Origin: Paracoccus sp. PAMC 22219
Lineage (GTDB): Bacteria > Pseudomonadota > Alphaproteobacteria > Rhodobacterales > Rhodobacteraceae
NCBI RefSeq assembly: GCF_000787695.1
Contig: NZ_BBPH01000020.1
Span: 1-56,288 of the forward strand
Direction: 5' to 3'
Length of the DNA: 56,288 nucleotides
Below are positions 1-8,739 of the stretch, piece after piece (the first letter of the stretch is position 1; the number at the start of each line of letters is the position of its first letter). Made by a program: the position numbers and the translations under genes. A model generated the notes under the pieces. It saw nothing but the letters and a program-made list of their open reading frames with translations, was not told where the DNA came from and searched no databases.

Positions 1-486
1 GGGCCACACCAAGGGTTTCTGCCACGACCTTCCCCGGGAACCGCCTGTCAGCGGCGACCGCGCATGCAAGGTCGGTTTTTTGAGCGTGACTTGTCCAGGG
101 CTTCGCGCAGGATCTCATTCGCATGCCCGCTTGGACCGATGGCGCGAACAGGCTCATTCAAGCGTCTTGCGGCCAAGATGCCTTTCAAGTTCGCGGATAC
201 GATCCTCGAGCTGCCGCACGACCTTGTTGCTGGTGACGTCATCATCCTGGGTCACGGCGACACTCCCCCCTTCGAGCATGAGCCTTCGCCAAGAATACGA
301 GCCAGGTTGGGTGCAACGCCATTGCGCCGCGCAACGATGGAAATGCTGGCCTGATCCTCCAGCCCTCGGGGGCTTACGCGGCCCCACCGGGGCCACGGTT
401 CCCCTCGACCTCGACGATCCGCAGCTTCTCGGCAGCGGTCCAGCGGCGGCGGCGGCCGCCATCCGTGATGATCTCAATCTCAGACA
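1..486 (-). pseudogene. IS3-family transposase remnant (orfA plus start of orfB), truncated by left window edge
   Basis: Reading the minus strand from ATG at 486, the product begins MSEIEII and soon reaches the GRRRRWTAAEKLRIVE segment typical of the IS3 orfA helix-turn-helix. The frame is then lost and the rest is scattered over other frames: a RIRELERHLGRKTLE coiled segment and an NEILREALDKSRSKNRP tail, both normal orfA endings. From about 51 to 1 a third frame reads RRFPGKVVAETLGVA, the usual first residues of orfB, which then leaves the window. Known for the family: orfA and orfB are joined by frameshifting into the OrfAB transposase. Seen here: several extra frame breaks in orfA, so this copy is unlikely to be active. 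The matching orfB tail lies at the right edge of the window. Confidence 0.75.
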
Positions 487-765
487 TAAGCACGTGCTCA
501 GGCATATACCTAAGCCTCCATGCTATGCCAAAGTGTCCGGTCGAAACAGGGCCAGTTCACTATCTAACTAACTACGGATAGACATTAGCACTTCTGATTG
601 TGCCCGTAGCTTGAAAAACACCGACGGATAGCGGTACTGTCAGTATCGGGCTCTATATGGCCTGAAATGAGCGAAGCCCGCTCCTGCGGCAAACAGAAAC
701 AGGCTTCTGGTTAGAAACAGCCTTGGTGAGCGTCTCATATGACCAGACAGAGGCTAGAGGAACAT
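487..765. other. intergenic stretch between IS3 remnant and primase-like gene
   Basis: No convincing gene is seen. The stretch probably holds the promoter of the downstream primase-like gene. A GAGG at 757-760 sits five bases before the ATG at 766 and is a good ribosome binding site. Confidence 0.4.
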
Positions 766-1824
766 ATGTTTCTCGGCAAGAGGCGATCCCCCAAGGTATC
801 CATAAGGACAAAGACCTTGGGAGTCTTCACTGATCACCAACGTAACTATGCGACACACAACATTCCAACCTTTCCCATGCAGGGGAAAAAACCGGCCGTG
901 AAGCGCTTTGCAGGAGTAGGCCTCAAGGCCTCCAAGCAACTGGCTCTCAAATTTCCTGATATCGACGCCTTGGGGTTCATGGCTGGAGAACGATCCAGAA
1001 TTACAGTATTGGACAGCGATAGCACCGACGAAGATCTCTTGCGAGACATGATGAAACGTCATGGGCAAAGCCCAATCATCGTGCGGTCAGGCTCTGATAA
1101 CCTTCAGGCATGGTATCGTTTCAGTGGAGAAAAGCGGCTGATCCGCCCTTATGGGGCATCTGTTCCTGTCGATGTCCTAGGCGGCGGCGTTGTTGTTGCG
1201 CCACCTTCCAAGGGCAGCAAGGGCCCCTATGAATTTATACGAGGCAGTCTGGACGATCTGCACAAGCTGCGGCCCGCAGCGAACATGATTGAGTTCCCTG
1301 AGCCGAAGCTTGTGCAACCCGTCGCAGCCAATTGGGGCAAGATTGCGGCGGGCGGCCGGTCCGAAGCACTGTTCCGCCACCTGATGCGGGTGGCTCGCCA
1401 TTGTGATGATCTGGAAGTCCTACTGGACGAGGCCTTTACCTATGCCGATGCAGTCATTGATAGGAGAGCGGGCCATCCGTTTACTGACGCTGAGATCATT
1501 GCAACGGCTCGCAGCGTCCACCAAATCACCGAGCGCGGGGATAACCGCTTTGGAGGCGAACCTCATACGATCCTGCGCAACAGCATCCGTGACCAAGTCC
1601 AAGAACTTGGTGCAGATGCCTATTACCTTCACGGCGTCCTGATGAGGTGGGCAGGCAGCGACGAAGAGTTTCTCTGTGCCGATGGGATGGCCGATCACAT
1701 GCCAGACGGAAAGTGGAACCCTAAGCGGTTCTCAAAGGCTCGCCGCACCTTGATCGAGGCCGGCATTATTAAAAAGGTTAGTAAGGGATACCCTGGCCAT
1801 GCCGCCCGGTTCTCGTGGGCATAG
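766..1824 (+). CDS. primase-polymerase (prim-pol) type plasmid replication protein
   Basis: The 352-residue product resembles the bifunctional primase/polymerase N-terminal domain found in plasmid and phage replication proteins. It has an N-terminal YATHNIPTFPMQGKKPAVKR stretch, a GFMAGERSRITVLDSD segment with the acidic residues expected of the catalytic site, and a later RSGSDNLQAWYRF segment similar to the conserved S-x-x-x-H/Q-x-Y/W motif. The C-terminal third is helical and could be a helix-turn-helix or PriCT-like part. The ATG at 766 is preferred over the in-frame ATG at 739 because GAGG lies five bases upstream. It probably synthesises primers or unwinds plasmid DNA at the origin. It lies about 12 kb from rep if the molecule is circular. 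The family call is by motif resemblance only, so the precise subfamily is uncertain. Confidence 0.6.
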   Translation: MFLGKRRSPKVSIRTKTLGVFTDHQRNYATHNIPTFPMQGKKPAVKRFAGVGLKASKQLALKFPDIDALGFMAGERSRITVLDSDSTDEDLLRDMMKRHGQSPIIVRSGSDNLQAWYRFSGEKRLIRPYGASVPVDVLGGGVVVAPPSKGSKGPYEFIRGSLDDLHKLRPAANMIEFPEPKLVQPVAANWGKIAAGGRSEALFRHLMRVARHCDDLEVLLDEAFTYADAVIDRRAGHPFTDAEIIATARSVHQITERGDNRFGGEPHTILRNSIRDQVQELGADAYYLHGVLMRWAGSDEEFLCADGMADHMPDGKWNPKRFSKARRTLIEAGIIKKVSKGYPGHAARFSWA

Positions 1825-2099
1825 TCGAAGAGTAGTCGAAATCGACTGCCTATATATAACTAACACCTTCCCTAGGAGCCCGTAGCCCTTGGTAGGGGGA
1901 ACGAGCGAAGCGTAAGTGACGGGGGCTACGGATGCTAGCCGCACGTTTTGCTTAAGGCAGATCTGCCAACAGCGTTCTCACCCCCGCACGCACGCCGTTC
2001 CGCCAAGTCCTGAGGGCCGCCCGTCAGGGCTGTACCGATGGCGCGGCAGCTTTGCGTTTGGAGTGGACCAGTAAACATATAGTACAGCTTGAGTATCCG
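1825..2099. other. non-coding region with a 9-bp inverted repeat
   Basis: No gene is seen. CCGTAGCCC at 1880-1888 pairs perfectly with GGGCTACGG at 1923-1931 across a 34-base loop. There is no clear U-tract, so it is a possible structured RNA or weak terminator after the primase-like gene rather than a clear intrinsic terminator. Confidence 0.3.
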
Positions 2100-2400
2100 T
2101 CATGCACAAGGTGCCTTGATCGACCAGAGGCGGTCGGCTTTAACCAATGTGTTGGCAGTCTCCAGCAGCATACGCATGATTGCCACGATCGTGACCTTTG
2201 CCTGCTTCCCAGCGTCGCGTAGCTGTGTGTACTTGGCCTTGAAGCACAGGTTGAATCGCATGGCAACCAACGCAGGCATGTAGAGCGCGTCGTGCAAAGC
2301 CTTGCGTCCGCCACTCTCAGCATCAAGCTCCGCTATCTGACGTTCAATCAGGGTTAGGCGAGTTTGGGACTGGCGTTTCAGAACCGCGTGGGTTGTCGAG
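2100..2400 (-). pseudogene. IS110-family transposase, C-terminal fragment
   Basis: On the minus strand a segment reads SGGRKALHDALYMPALVAMR followed by FNLCFKAKYTQLRDAGKQAK and VTIVAIMRMLLETANTLVK. This is the Transposase_20 end of IS110-family transposases, which act through a DEDD active site and bridge RNA. The N-terminal DEDD half is absent, and about 80 residues seem missing between the RLTLIERQIAELD piece and the GGRKAL piece. It is therefore an inactive internal-deletion remnant. It abuts the IS66 remnant on the other strand. Confidence 0.7.
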
Positions 2401-2418
2401 GGTCCCGCAGCGGCGATG

Positions 2419-2538
2419 CCGGCAGAGACGGAGGTTGCCACCGGCGTGGAGATCGTTGTTGGCGATGTTGTGATCCGCGTCAGCGCCGACGCCGATGAGG
2501 TCCTGCTGACGCGGTCGATCCGAGCGGCAGCATCGTGA
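2419..2538 (+). pseudogene. IS66-family TnpA fragment (C-terminal end)
   Basis: The plus strand encodes a short segment, VEIVVGDVVIRVSADADE followed by VLLTRSIRAAAS and a stop. This is the usual end of the IS66 orf1/TnpA helix-turn-helix protein. Its N-terminus is missing. It stands just ahead of tnpB, as in intact IS66 elements. Confidence 0.6.
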
Positions 2539-2571
2539 TGCTCGGCGAAGTAGGGCGGCAAAGTAGGGGCA

Positions 2572-2946
2572 GTGAAGGTCTACGTGGGGATGCGGCCGGT
2601 GGACTTTCGCAAGGGGATCGACGGCCTCGCACTGGTGGTTCAAGAGATGTTCGGGCTCGACTCGTTCTGTGGCGCCCGCTTCGTATTTCGTGCGAAACGG
2701 GCGGACCACATCAAGCTCCTGGTACGGAATCAGACCGGGATGGTGCTGGTTCATAAGCGGCTGGAAGGAGCCAAGTTCGTCTGTCCGCAGGTGCGCGACG
2801 GGGTGATGCGGATGTCTTCGGCGCAGCTGGCAGCACTGTTCGAGCGGTTGGACTGGCGTCTGGTAAGACCGGAGCGAGCGCGGCGGGCAAGTGCGGCCGA
2901 TGCACTGGAAGCTCCCTTTTTAGTGGTAAGAGCGGCCTTGGCGTGA
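2572..2946 (+). CDS. tnpB: IS66 family accessory protein TnpB (IS66 orf2)
   Basis: The 124-residue product carries the hallmark PVDFRKGIDGLALVVQE stretch, then FVFRAKRADHIKLLV and FVCPQVRDGVMRMSSAQLAA, the standard order in IS66 Orf2/TnpB. Known for the family: TnpB is required with TnpA and TnpC for IS66 transposition, but its molecular role is unclear. This is the only IS66 frame here that looks essentially intact. The partners tnpA (upstream) and tnpC (downstream) are broken, so the element should be immobile. The start is uncertain: the frame opens with GTG at 2572. Confidence 0.75.
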   Translation: MKVYVGMRPVDFRKGIDGLALVVQEMFGLDSFCGARFVFRAKRADHIKLLVRNQTGMVLVHKRLEGAKFVCPQVRDGVMRMSSAQLAALFERLDWRLVRPERARRASAADALEAPFLVVRAALA

Positions 2947-2958
2947 TTCACTTCATGC

Positions 2959-4018
2959 ATGAATGCCGACGCCCTCAATTTTGAGAACGCTCATCTGAAG
3001 GCTCGCCTGGCCGCGGTCGAGGTGGCGCTAGCGAGGTGTAGGAGGCCAATCGTCGGCTGGAGGACATCCTGCGCTCCTCGCAGCGCGAACGCTTCGGCAA
3101 GAGTTTCGAGAAGCTGTCGCCCGATCAGTTCACTCTGCCGCTCGAGGATGCCAAAATGGCCCAGGGGCTGTGCTCGCGGCCGCACAGGAAAAGGCAGAGA
3201 CCGCGTTGCAACGGACGCGCGGGGAGACGCCGCGAATGCCATAGCACCTGCCCCGGGTCGAACGGGTAATCGAGCCCGCCAGCATGCTTTGTCCCTGCGG
3301 CTATGGTGAGATTGCCCGGATCGGGGACGATACATTTAAGCGTGTGATCCCCGCGCAGTTCCAGGTGCTGGTAAACGCGGCGCCCGAGATACGCCTGTCG
3401 CGGCTGCTCGCATGCCGTGGTGCAAGCCCATGCCCCTGAGCATGTCGTCCTTGGCGGGCTGCCGACCGAGCGGCTGATCGCGTGGATCATGGTCTTGAAG
3501 TTTGGTGACGACCTGTCGTTTTACCGCTAGGCAGGAATCCCCGAGCGGCAGCGACTCCACCTCGACCGTGGCACGCTAGGCAACCGGACGGGGCGCGCCT
3601 CCTTCCACCTGATGCCCGTCATAGACCATATGCGCGCTCATCTGCGCGCCGCCGACCGGATCTTCGTTGACGACACCCGCGCGCCGGTGCTGGATCCGGG
3701 CCGAAAGGCTACGAAGAGCGGCATTTCTGGGTCGTCGTGTCCGACGATCGCGGACATGGCGGTGCTGCCCGCCCATGGTCGTTCGGGCATTCCTTCGAAC
3801 CAATGGTAGTCATGCCCTCCCTCCACGACGCCCCCGGTCGTGGACGGGAGCATCCGCGGAGGTTCCTGGCCGGATACCGCGGTCGGTTGCCTCGCAATGC
3901 GACGCCTACCAGTCCTACAATGCGCTGACCGAGGTCGCGCGCGACAGCGGCCCGTGGCAGCTGGTCTATTGCTGGACCCATGTCCGCCGCCGCTTTGTCA
4001 AACGCTTCGAAGGCGATG
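2959..4018 (+). pseudogene. tnpC: IS66 family transposase TnpC, heavily frameshifted and interrupted
   Basis: Pieces of TnpC are spread over three plus-strand frames: an N-terminal coiled segment from 2959, an LEDILRSSQRERFGKSFEKL piece near 3060, VLGGLPTERLIAWIMVLKFG near 3450-3500, RAHLRAADRIFVDDT near 3640, and WQLVYCWTHVRRRFVKRFEG ending at about 4018. These match the zinc-finger and DDE regions of IS66 transposases in the correct order. Stops and frame changes separate them. At about 4019 the sequence is cut by an IS3-family element, and no clear C-terminal continuation is visible beyond 5216. Confidence 0.65.
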
Positions 4019-4057
4019 GGTAATCCCCCCGTTTTTAACGGGGTGCATCTGTAGAAC

Positions 4058-4899
4058 TTACGCAGCCATTTTCAATTTTTGTGCGGGTGTGATACCGCCG
4101 ATGCCCATGTTCGGGCGATCGTTGTTGTAAGTCCAGAGCCATTGCGTGGCGTGGTCTTGTGCCTCCTCGATCGTTTCGATGATGTATTGGTCAAGCCATT
4201 CATGCCGAACCGTGCGGTTGTAACGCTCAATGTAGGCGGTCTGCTGGGGCTGCCCGGGTTGGATGTGCTGAATCGTGATCTTGTGCTTCTCAGCCCATTT
4301 TCTCAGCGTTTCACTGATGTATTCTGGGCCGTTGTCGACCCTTATGGTGTCTGGTTTGCCGCGCCATTCGATGATCCTGTCCAAGCTGCGGATGACCCGT
4401 TCGGCTGGCAGCGAGAAGTCCACCTCGATCCCCAGCCCCTCGCGGTTGAAGTCATCCAGCACGTTCAGCAGCCGGAACGCCCGGCCATCGCCGAGATGGT
4501 CCGCCATGAAGTCCATCGACCAGGTCATGTTGGGTGCATCCGACACGGCCAGCGCATCGGGTTCGTCCCGCTTCAACCGCTTGCGGGGTTTGATGCGCAG
4601 GTTCAGTTCCAGCGCGCAGTAGATCCGGTAGACCCGCTTGTGGTTCCATGGGTGCCCTTTGACGTTGCGCAGATGCAGGAAACACAGACCAAAACCCCAT
4701 GTCTTGCGTGCATCGGTCAGCCCGACCAGCAGATCGGCGATCTCTTCGTTCTCTGCCTTCAGCTTCGGGCCATAGCGATAGCAGGTCTAGCTCACCCCAA
4801 AGGCACGGCAGGCCAGCGCAACGCTCGCTCCTCTTCGCGCCACTACATTCTCGGCCATCTCACGGCGTTGAGACGGCCGAGTTACTTTTTTCCAAGGGC
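4058..4899 (-). pseudogene. IS3-family transposase OrfB with in-frame amber codon
   Basis: The integrase-type DDE transposase reads from the orfA overlap through REMAENVVARRGASVALACR and AFGVS, meets a TAG at 4789-4787 where relatives have Glu, then continues in the same frame with [20 protein letters not shown] to the stop at 4058. The catalytic triad is visible: D in [10 protein letters not shown] in RVDNGPEY and E in AYIERYNRT. The stop is a substitution, not an indel, so unlike most broken genes here it is probably a real inactivation unless suppressed. A separate downstream open frame begins with MKRDEP at 4576. Confidence 0.75.
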
Positions 4900-5145
4900 C
4901 TCCTTCAGCAAATCGGCTTGCATGCTCAGGTCCGCATACATCCGCTTCAGCCGACGGTTCTCCTCTTCCATGGCCTTCATCTGGCTGATCAGGGACGCAT
5001 CCATCCCGCCATACTTCGCCCGCCACTTGTAAAATGACGCGTTGCTCATGCCGTGCTCACGGCACAGATCGGCCACCGGCACACCGCCTTCGGCCTGCCG
5101 CAGGATCGCGATGATCTGAGCCTCAGTGTATCTGCTTGTCTTCAT
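4882..5145 (-). CDS. IS3-family transposase OrfA
   Basis: The 87-residue protein begins MKTSRYTEAQIIAILRQAE, continues GVPVADLCREHGMSNASFYK (helix-turn-helix) and ends with a leucine-rich coiled segment and KEALGKK. This is the canonical OrfA of the IS407/IS3-type group. It binds the terminal inverted repeats and regulates transposition. It appears intact and overlaps orfB in the usual -1 arrangement. Its partner orfB carries a stop codon. Confidence 0.85.
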   Translation of the reverse strand: MKTSRYTEAQIIAILRQAEGGVPVADLCREHGMSNASFYKWRAKYGGMDASLISQMKAMEEENRRLKRMYADLSMQADLLKEALGKK

Positions 5146-5216
5146 TCGAAATCTCCTCGTTCATCTTGCCGAGAAAATTCTACTCATGCAGCCCGCCACT
5201 TTCGGGGGGGATTACC

Positions 5217-5651
5217 GCATAACGATGATAGACACCATCGGGCACATGCGCCTTCGAGGTTCACGAACCTGACGCCGTCAGCCAACCCCCGCGCAGAAGG
5301 GAAACCGTTCCGGCACGGCGAAAATTTTGCGGCCTGCTAGGTATCAGTTCAGGCTACATGAAAAGGCGGGGGTGATCAGACTACTGCACGGCTCAACACG
5401 GCCCAGCTTAATTTGATTCACCCCCCGTTGCTGCCCGATATAAATGCCGTGCTGGGCAGCAGCTCCGGTATCGCACAAAAGCCGAGGTTCCTTCTAAGAG
5501 AAGCTTAAATATCCTTAAAAACTGTCCAAGGATCCGGGAGTAGCTCAGTTTATGCCGCCTAGCTGCCGTCAATACTTCGGACTGCACCAGCATGAGGAGC
5601 ACAGCTTTTTCTAGTTACGGAAAAGGCGAAAAGCGAAAGGTATAATGCACG
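5217..5651. other. gap between transposon scrap and BREX operon
   Basis: No gene is supported. An imperfect stem-loop (TGCTGCCC at 5429-5436, GGGCAGCA at 5454-5461) lies about 200 bases beyond the stop of the last BREX-operon gene, but it lacks a clear U-tract. Confidence 0.3.
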
Positions 5652-6623
5652 CTATTGTTCCGAGATCACCTCCATCTCTCGAGCAAGGTCAAGGGCTGTG
5701 AAAAGAACATTCCCATACTTTTCAATGATTTTTTTACTGATAGCGGCGTCTGTTTGTTCAATGCTGCCGGCTGTTGGCAATTCACCAGGTATACAGCCGC
5801 GTACTGCCCGCCAATCGCGCTTAGTCATAACATTGCCTTCAACGTCATCAAAATAAGCAACCGTTCTCCCAAAGACTTTGAGAGTTTTGTCGGGCATCCA
5901 AAACTCGAAGAATGCTCGCCGCCACCTATTAAGGTCCTTCTGATCCCAACCGGTAAACATCCCGTGGTCTGGCAGAGCGTTGATAGCCTCTGTTTCTTTT
6001 GAATTGGCTCGGAGGAGTGACTCTCTCGCTAGCCTGCGGTCATCTGAGGTGCTGGCCGAGCTCGCAAATACGAAGCTGAAATCCGAAAATCTGTCGGGTG
6101 AAGCTGCTACCAAGTCAAGTAATGATCCTTCACGTATTTTCTGACCACCAACTGGCTTGGTCGGTCGGAAGCTTCTCTTCGCCAGGTCGAGCGCGTCTTT
6201 GTCGATGGGCTCAGAAGCAACCATTAGGCCTTCAATCCATCTTTCGGTTTCTTTGTACTGATCATTTTCCGTGCTGATGAAGACGCCGCTCTCAGTCAGT
6301 GTAGCCAACTTATCAAAGCCAACGCCGTTCTGGGAGGCATTGGCAGAGCCGATCACGGCTCCTCTCTCTGAAAGGTACACCTTAGCATGAAGCCCGCGAA
6401 CATGGCGCAGGCTTTTGTTATCAGGCGCGCCGAGAGCGCGCAAAGCCTCTGGTGACGTACCACCGAGAGTGATGTCACAAAATATCCAAGGCTGAGGATT
6501 TTTTTCATTGAATAGAGATTCAGATCCCCTCCCCCAAAATGCTACGGCGCATCTAACATCCTGTCCCGCACAAACCGTTCTTATAGCTTCGGATAAATTG
6601 GCGCCGGCTAAAAACTTAACCAT
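5652..6623 (-). CDS. phospholipase-D-like (HKD) protein at the end of the BREX operon
   Basis: The 323-residue protein has one PLD-type catalytic motif at about residues 76-98: LHAKVYLSERGAVIGSANAS. This contains the H-x-K and downstream S/N of the HKD signature. Known for the family: a single HKD motif usually implies a homodimer, and bacterial members include nonspecific nucleases and restriction enzymes (BfiI/Nuc type). The rest of the protein is unrecognised. Its ATG overlaps the end of brxL by eight bases, so it is co-transcribed and probably translationally coupled. Inference: it is an accessory nuclease or effector of this BREX locus. It has no signal peptide or membrane segment. PLD-like fold confidence is high; role confidence is low. 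Confidence 0.7.
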   Translation of the reverse strand: MVKFLAGANLSEAIRTVCAGQDVRCAVAFWGRGSESLFNEKNPQPWIFCDITLGGTSPEALRALGAPDNKSLRHVRGLHAKVYLSERGAVIGSANASQNGVGFDKLATLTESGVFISTENDQYKETERWIEGLMVASEPIDKDALDLAKRSFRPTKPVGGQKIREGSLLDLVAASPDRFSDFSFVFASSASTSDDRRLARESLLRANSKETEAINALPDHGMFTGWDQKDLNRWRRAFFEFWMPDKTLKVFGRTVAYFDDVEGNVMTKRDWRAVRGCIPGELPTAGSIEQTDAAISKKIIEKYGNVLFTALDLAREMEVISEQ

Positions 6624-8730
6624 TGTTGTGCTCCGCTAACAAAATATTTGCCGTTTCCTTCAGATAGGTCACGTAAAATGCCTTTACCATTCGATGTTCT
6701 TGAAGGCGGTCACCAAGGTTGAATCCGTTCTCACGGCGCATGGGTGCCTGAAATATATCTAGCCCACGATCAAGAACGATCTTCCAACCATTGTCGGTGA
6801 CGATATCACGGGCATGGGCCGCACCACTGGTGTCATATGCCCAAGTAAAATCCACGCCCGTACCGACGCAAGCCTCGGAAATACTCTCAAGCAATTCGCG
6901 CTGCTTCGGCACGTTCCCGTCATCCGGAGCCGTGACCAGATGAATGGAAATCTGATCTTCAGGCGCTTTCCGTGAAATGACCATTTCCACGAATTCCATC
7001 ATGTTCTTGATTTGATAGAAGTATCGAATGTAGGGATCCGTCACGATGATGCGGGACGCGCCTTGAAGGTGATGGCCGAACAGCGTGTCATAGCTGATCC
7101 CCTTCCGGTTCTCGGCAAAGACATGATGCCCTTCGATAGGATCAGGCGTCATGGATGCGAGAGTGCCATGTGACCGCGATTGAGACGGCGCAGCGGCATC
7201 GGCGAGCACTCGGTCGCCATCCATGCCGACGCTTTGGGGGGCTTCGGCGCCTGGCGTGCCTTTGCGATAGTAGAATTGCGGAAACTCTTCCTCTTCGACC
7301 GTGCGCACATGGCGTTTTTTGCCGTCGGAGCCGGTGTAGTAGAAATCCACCTCGGGATAGGTCGCGTCTATACGGAATAGCTGGTCCTTGACCCGCTTGC
7401 GGCTCTCCAAGGCAAGCTTGAGCAGCTCTTCGGTTTCTTGCTCTGTCTCGCCACCAGCTGGAAACAGGATCTTCAGCAAGCCGGACATGGTTTTCGAGAT
7501 GGCGTCGCGATCACGGGTCGATATCTGCTCGCTTAATTTAAAGTACCGATCCGGCCGGTTGGAGTAATCCTCCTGACGCAGATGGCGCAGGATCTCGGCC
7601 AGGTAATCGACGATGAACCCATAGCCCCGGGTGAACATCTCACCGCGGATAACGTCGATTTCCCATCCCGGCAGGTAGGCATGGAGCCGGTCGATGAAGG
7701 CCGAGTCATGGAACTGGGGCGGCAGGGCTTCGAAGAGGTCACTGTTCTTCAGCATGTAGGGGACGTTGTGATCAGTGTTGCCGACAAACGAAAAACTGGC
7801 CTCGGCCCCCATCGGGTTGATCCCCCGCGAGAAGGTCTTGTTCGCCATGTAGTTCTTCATGATGTCGACAAGCGCCTTGTTGGCGGTCTTCTCACGCCCG
7901 GCAAATTCGTCGAAGGCCACCACGTCCCAATAGCCGACCAGACCAATCCGCCCGTTCGAGTTGTTCACGAACAGCTTGGGGATGCTGACCTCTCCCCCGG
8001 AGATCAGCTGCCCGTGCGGAGAAAACTCCGAATAAATATGGGACTTGCCGGTCCCTTTGGGGCCAAGTTCGATGATGTTATAGTTGCGTTCAACAAAGGG
8101 GATCAACCGCATCAGCTGCAGCAGCTTGCTGCGGCGGCCGAACATGTCCGGGTTGAACCCGATCGACTGCATCAGCAGATCGATCCATTCGTCGGTGCTG
8201 AACTTCGCCCGACCCGCCTTGTAGCTCTCGTAATCCACGCGGGCGATCTGGATCGGCTTGATCGTCTCGAGGATCCAAGGCGAGGTCCGGGCATCTTCCG
8301 AGAACTCGTACTGAACGTCTGCGATGCACCACACCCCCGTCACCAGCAGTTTCGGGTGCGCCTTGACGGTGCCGCTGTCCACGGCCACCTTCTTGATCCC
8401 CAGATTATCGAAGGTTGCCTCGTAGCTGTCGGTCTTTTCGTTCAGGGACACGCTGATCTGGTCGATGACCTTGTAGCGGCCCCGTTCTTTGATCGTGGAC
8501 TGGATCAGGCCTGCCTCGCTGCGATGGACATAGTGTTTGCGCAGGATTTCCTTGACCGTCTCGATGCCGGTCGCGATCGACGCCTCGTCATCGGTCGCGC
8601 AATACTGACCCAGCAGGTATTCCAGCACGTAGGTCGGGACGATCGCATTACCCTTTACGGCCTTGACCAGATCCTTTCGGACCACGAAGCCTGCGAAATG
8701 GTCGTTGATCTTGTCGTCAAGCGTGCTCAT
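6616..8730 (-). CDS. brxL: BrxL-type BREX AAA+ ATPase with C-terminal MIT_C-like domain
   Basis: The N-terminus (LDDKINDHFAGFVVRKDLVK) and the AAA+ core are those of BrxL of type 1 BREX. Walker A is GPKGTGKSH near residue 225 and Walker B is VVAFDEFAG near 271. In usual BrxL the C-terminus is a Lon-protease-like domain. Here, from about residue 550, the sequence instead reads IIVTDPYIRYFYQIKNMMEF, ISIHLVTAPDDGNVPKQREL, TDNGWKIVLDRGLDIFQ. This order and wording match the MIT_C (PLD-like, phosphoinositide-binding) domain of eukaryotic MITD1. No Lon Ser-Lys dyad region is seen. ATG 8730 is chosen because GAGG lies seven bases upstream; 8736 is the alternative. pglZ ends a few bases before. Known: BrxL is a DNA-translocating ring needed for defence in some type 1 systems. 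Confidence 0.85.
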   Translation of the reverse strand: MSTLDDKINDHFAGFVVRKDLVKAVKGNAIVPTYVLEYLLGQYCATDDEASIATGIETVKEILRKHYVHRSEAGLIQSTIKERGRYKVIDQISVSLNEKTDSYEATFDNLGIKKVAVDSGTVKAHPKLLVTGVWCIADVQYEFSEDARTSPWILETIKPIQIARVDYESYKAGRAKFSTDEWIDLLMQSIGFNPDMFGRRSKLLQLMRLIPFVERNYNIIELGPKGTGKSHIYSEFSPHGQLISGGEVSIPKLFVNNSNGRIGLVGYWDVVAFDEFAGREKTANKALVDIMKNYMANKTFSRGINPMGAEASFSFVGNTDHNVPYMLKNSDLFEALPPQFHDSAFIDRLHAYLPGWEIDVIRGEMFTRGYGFIVDYLAEILRHLRQEDYSNRPDRYFKLSEQISTRDRDAISKTMSGLLKILFPAGGETEQETEELLKLALESRKRVKDQLFRIDATYPEVDFYYTGSDGKKRHVRTVEEEEFPQFYYRKGTPGAEAPQSVGMDGDRVLADAAAPSQSRSHGTLASMTPDPIEGHHVFAENRKGISYDTLFGHHLQGASRIIVTDPYIRYFYQIKNMMEFVEMVISRKAPEDQISIHLVTAPDDGNVPKQRELLESISEACVGTGVDFTWAYDTSGAAHARDIVTDNGWKIVLDRGLDIFQAPMRRENGFNLGDRLQEHRMVKAFYVTYLKETANILLAEHNNG

Positions 8731-8739
8731 GGCCATTCC

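Larger units (their letters stand above)
4019..5216 (-). mobile_element. IS3-family insertion sequence (about 1.2 kb) nested in IS66 remnant
   Basis: The ends are perfect 12-bp inverted repeats: GGTAATCCCCCC at 4019-4030 and GGGGGGATTACC at 5205-5216. Inside, on the minus strand, are orfA (5145-4882) and orfB (stop at 4058), the standard IS3 arrangement. It interrupts the tnpC remnant of IS66. I did not find a clear target duplication. Confidence 0.75.

Noticed and set aside
4079..5032. 317-codon plus-strand open frame across the IS3 element
   Set aside because: Lies antisense to a clear IS3 transposase; shadow.
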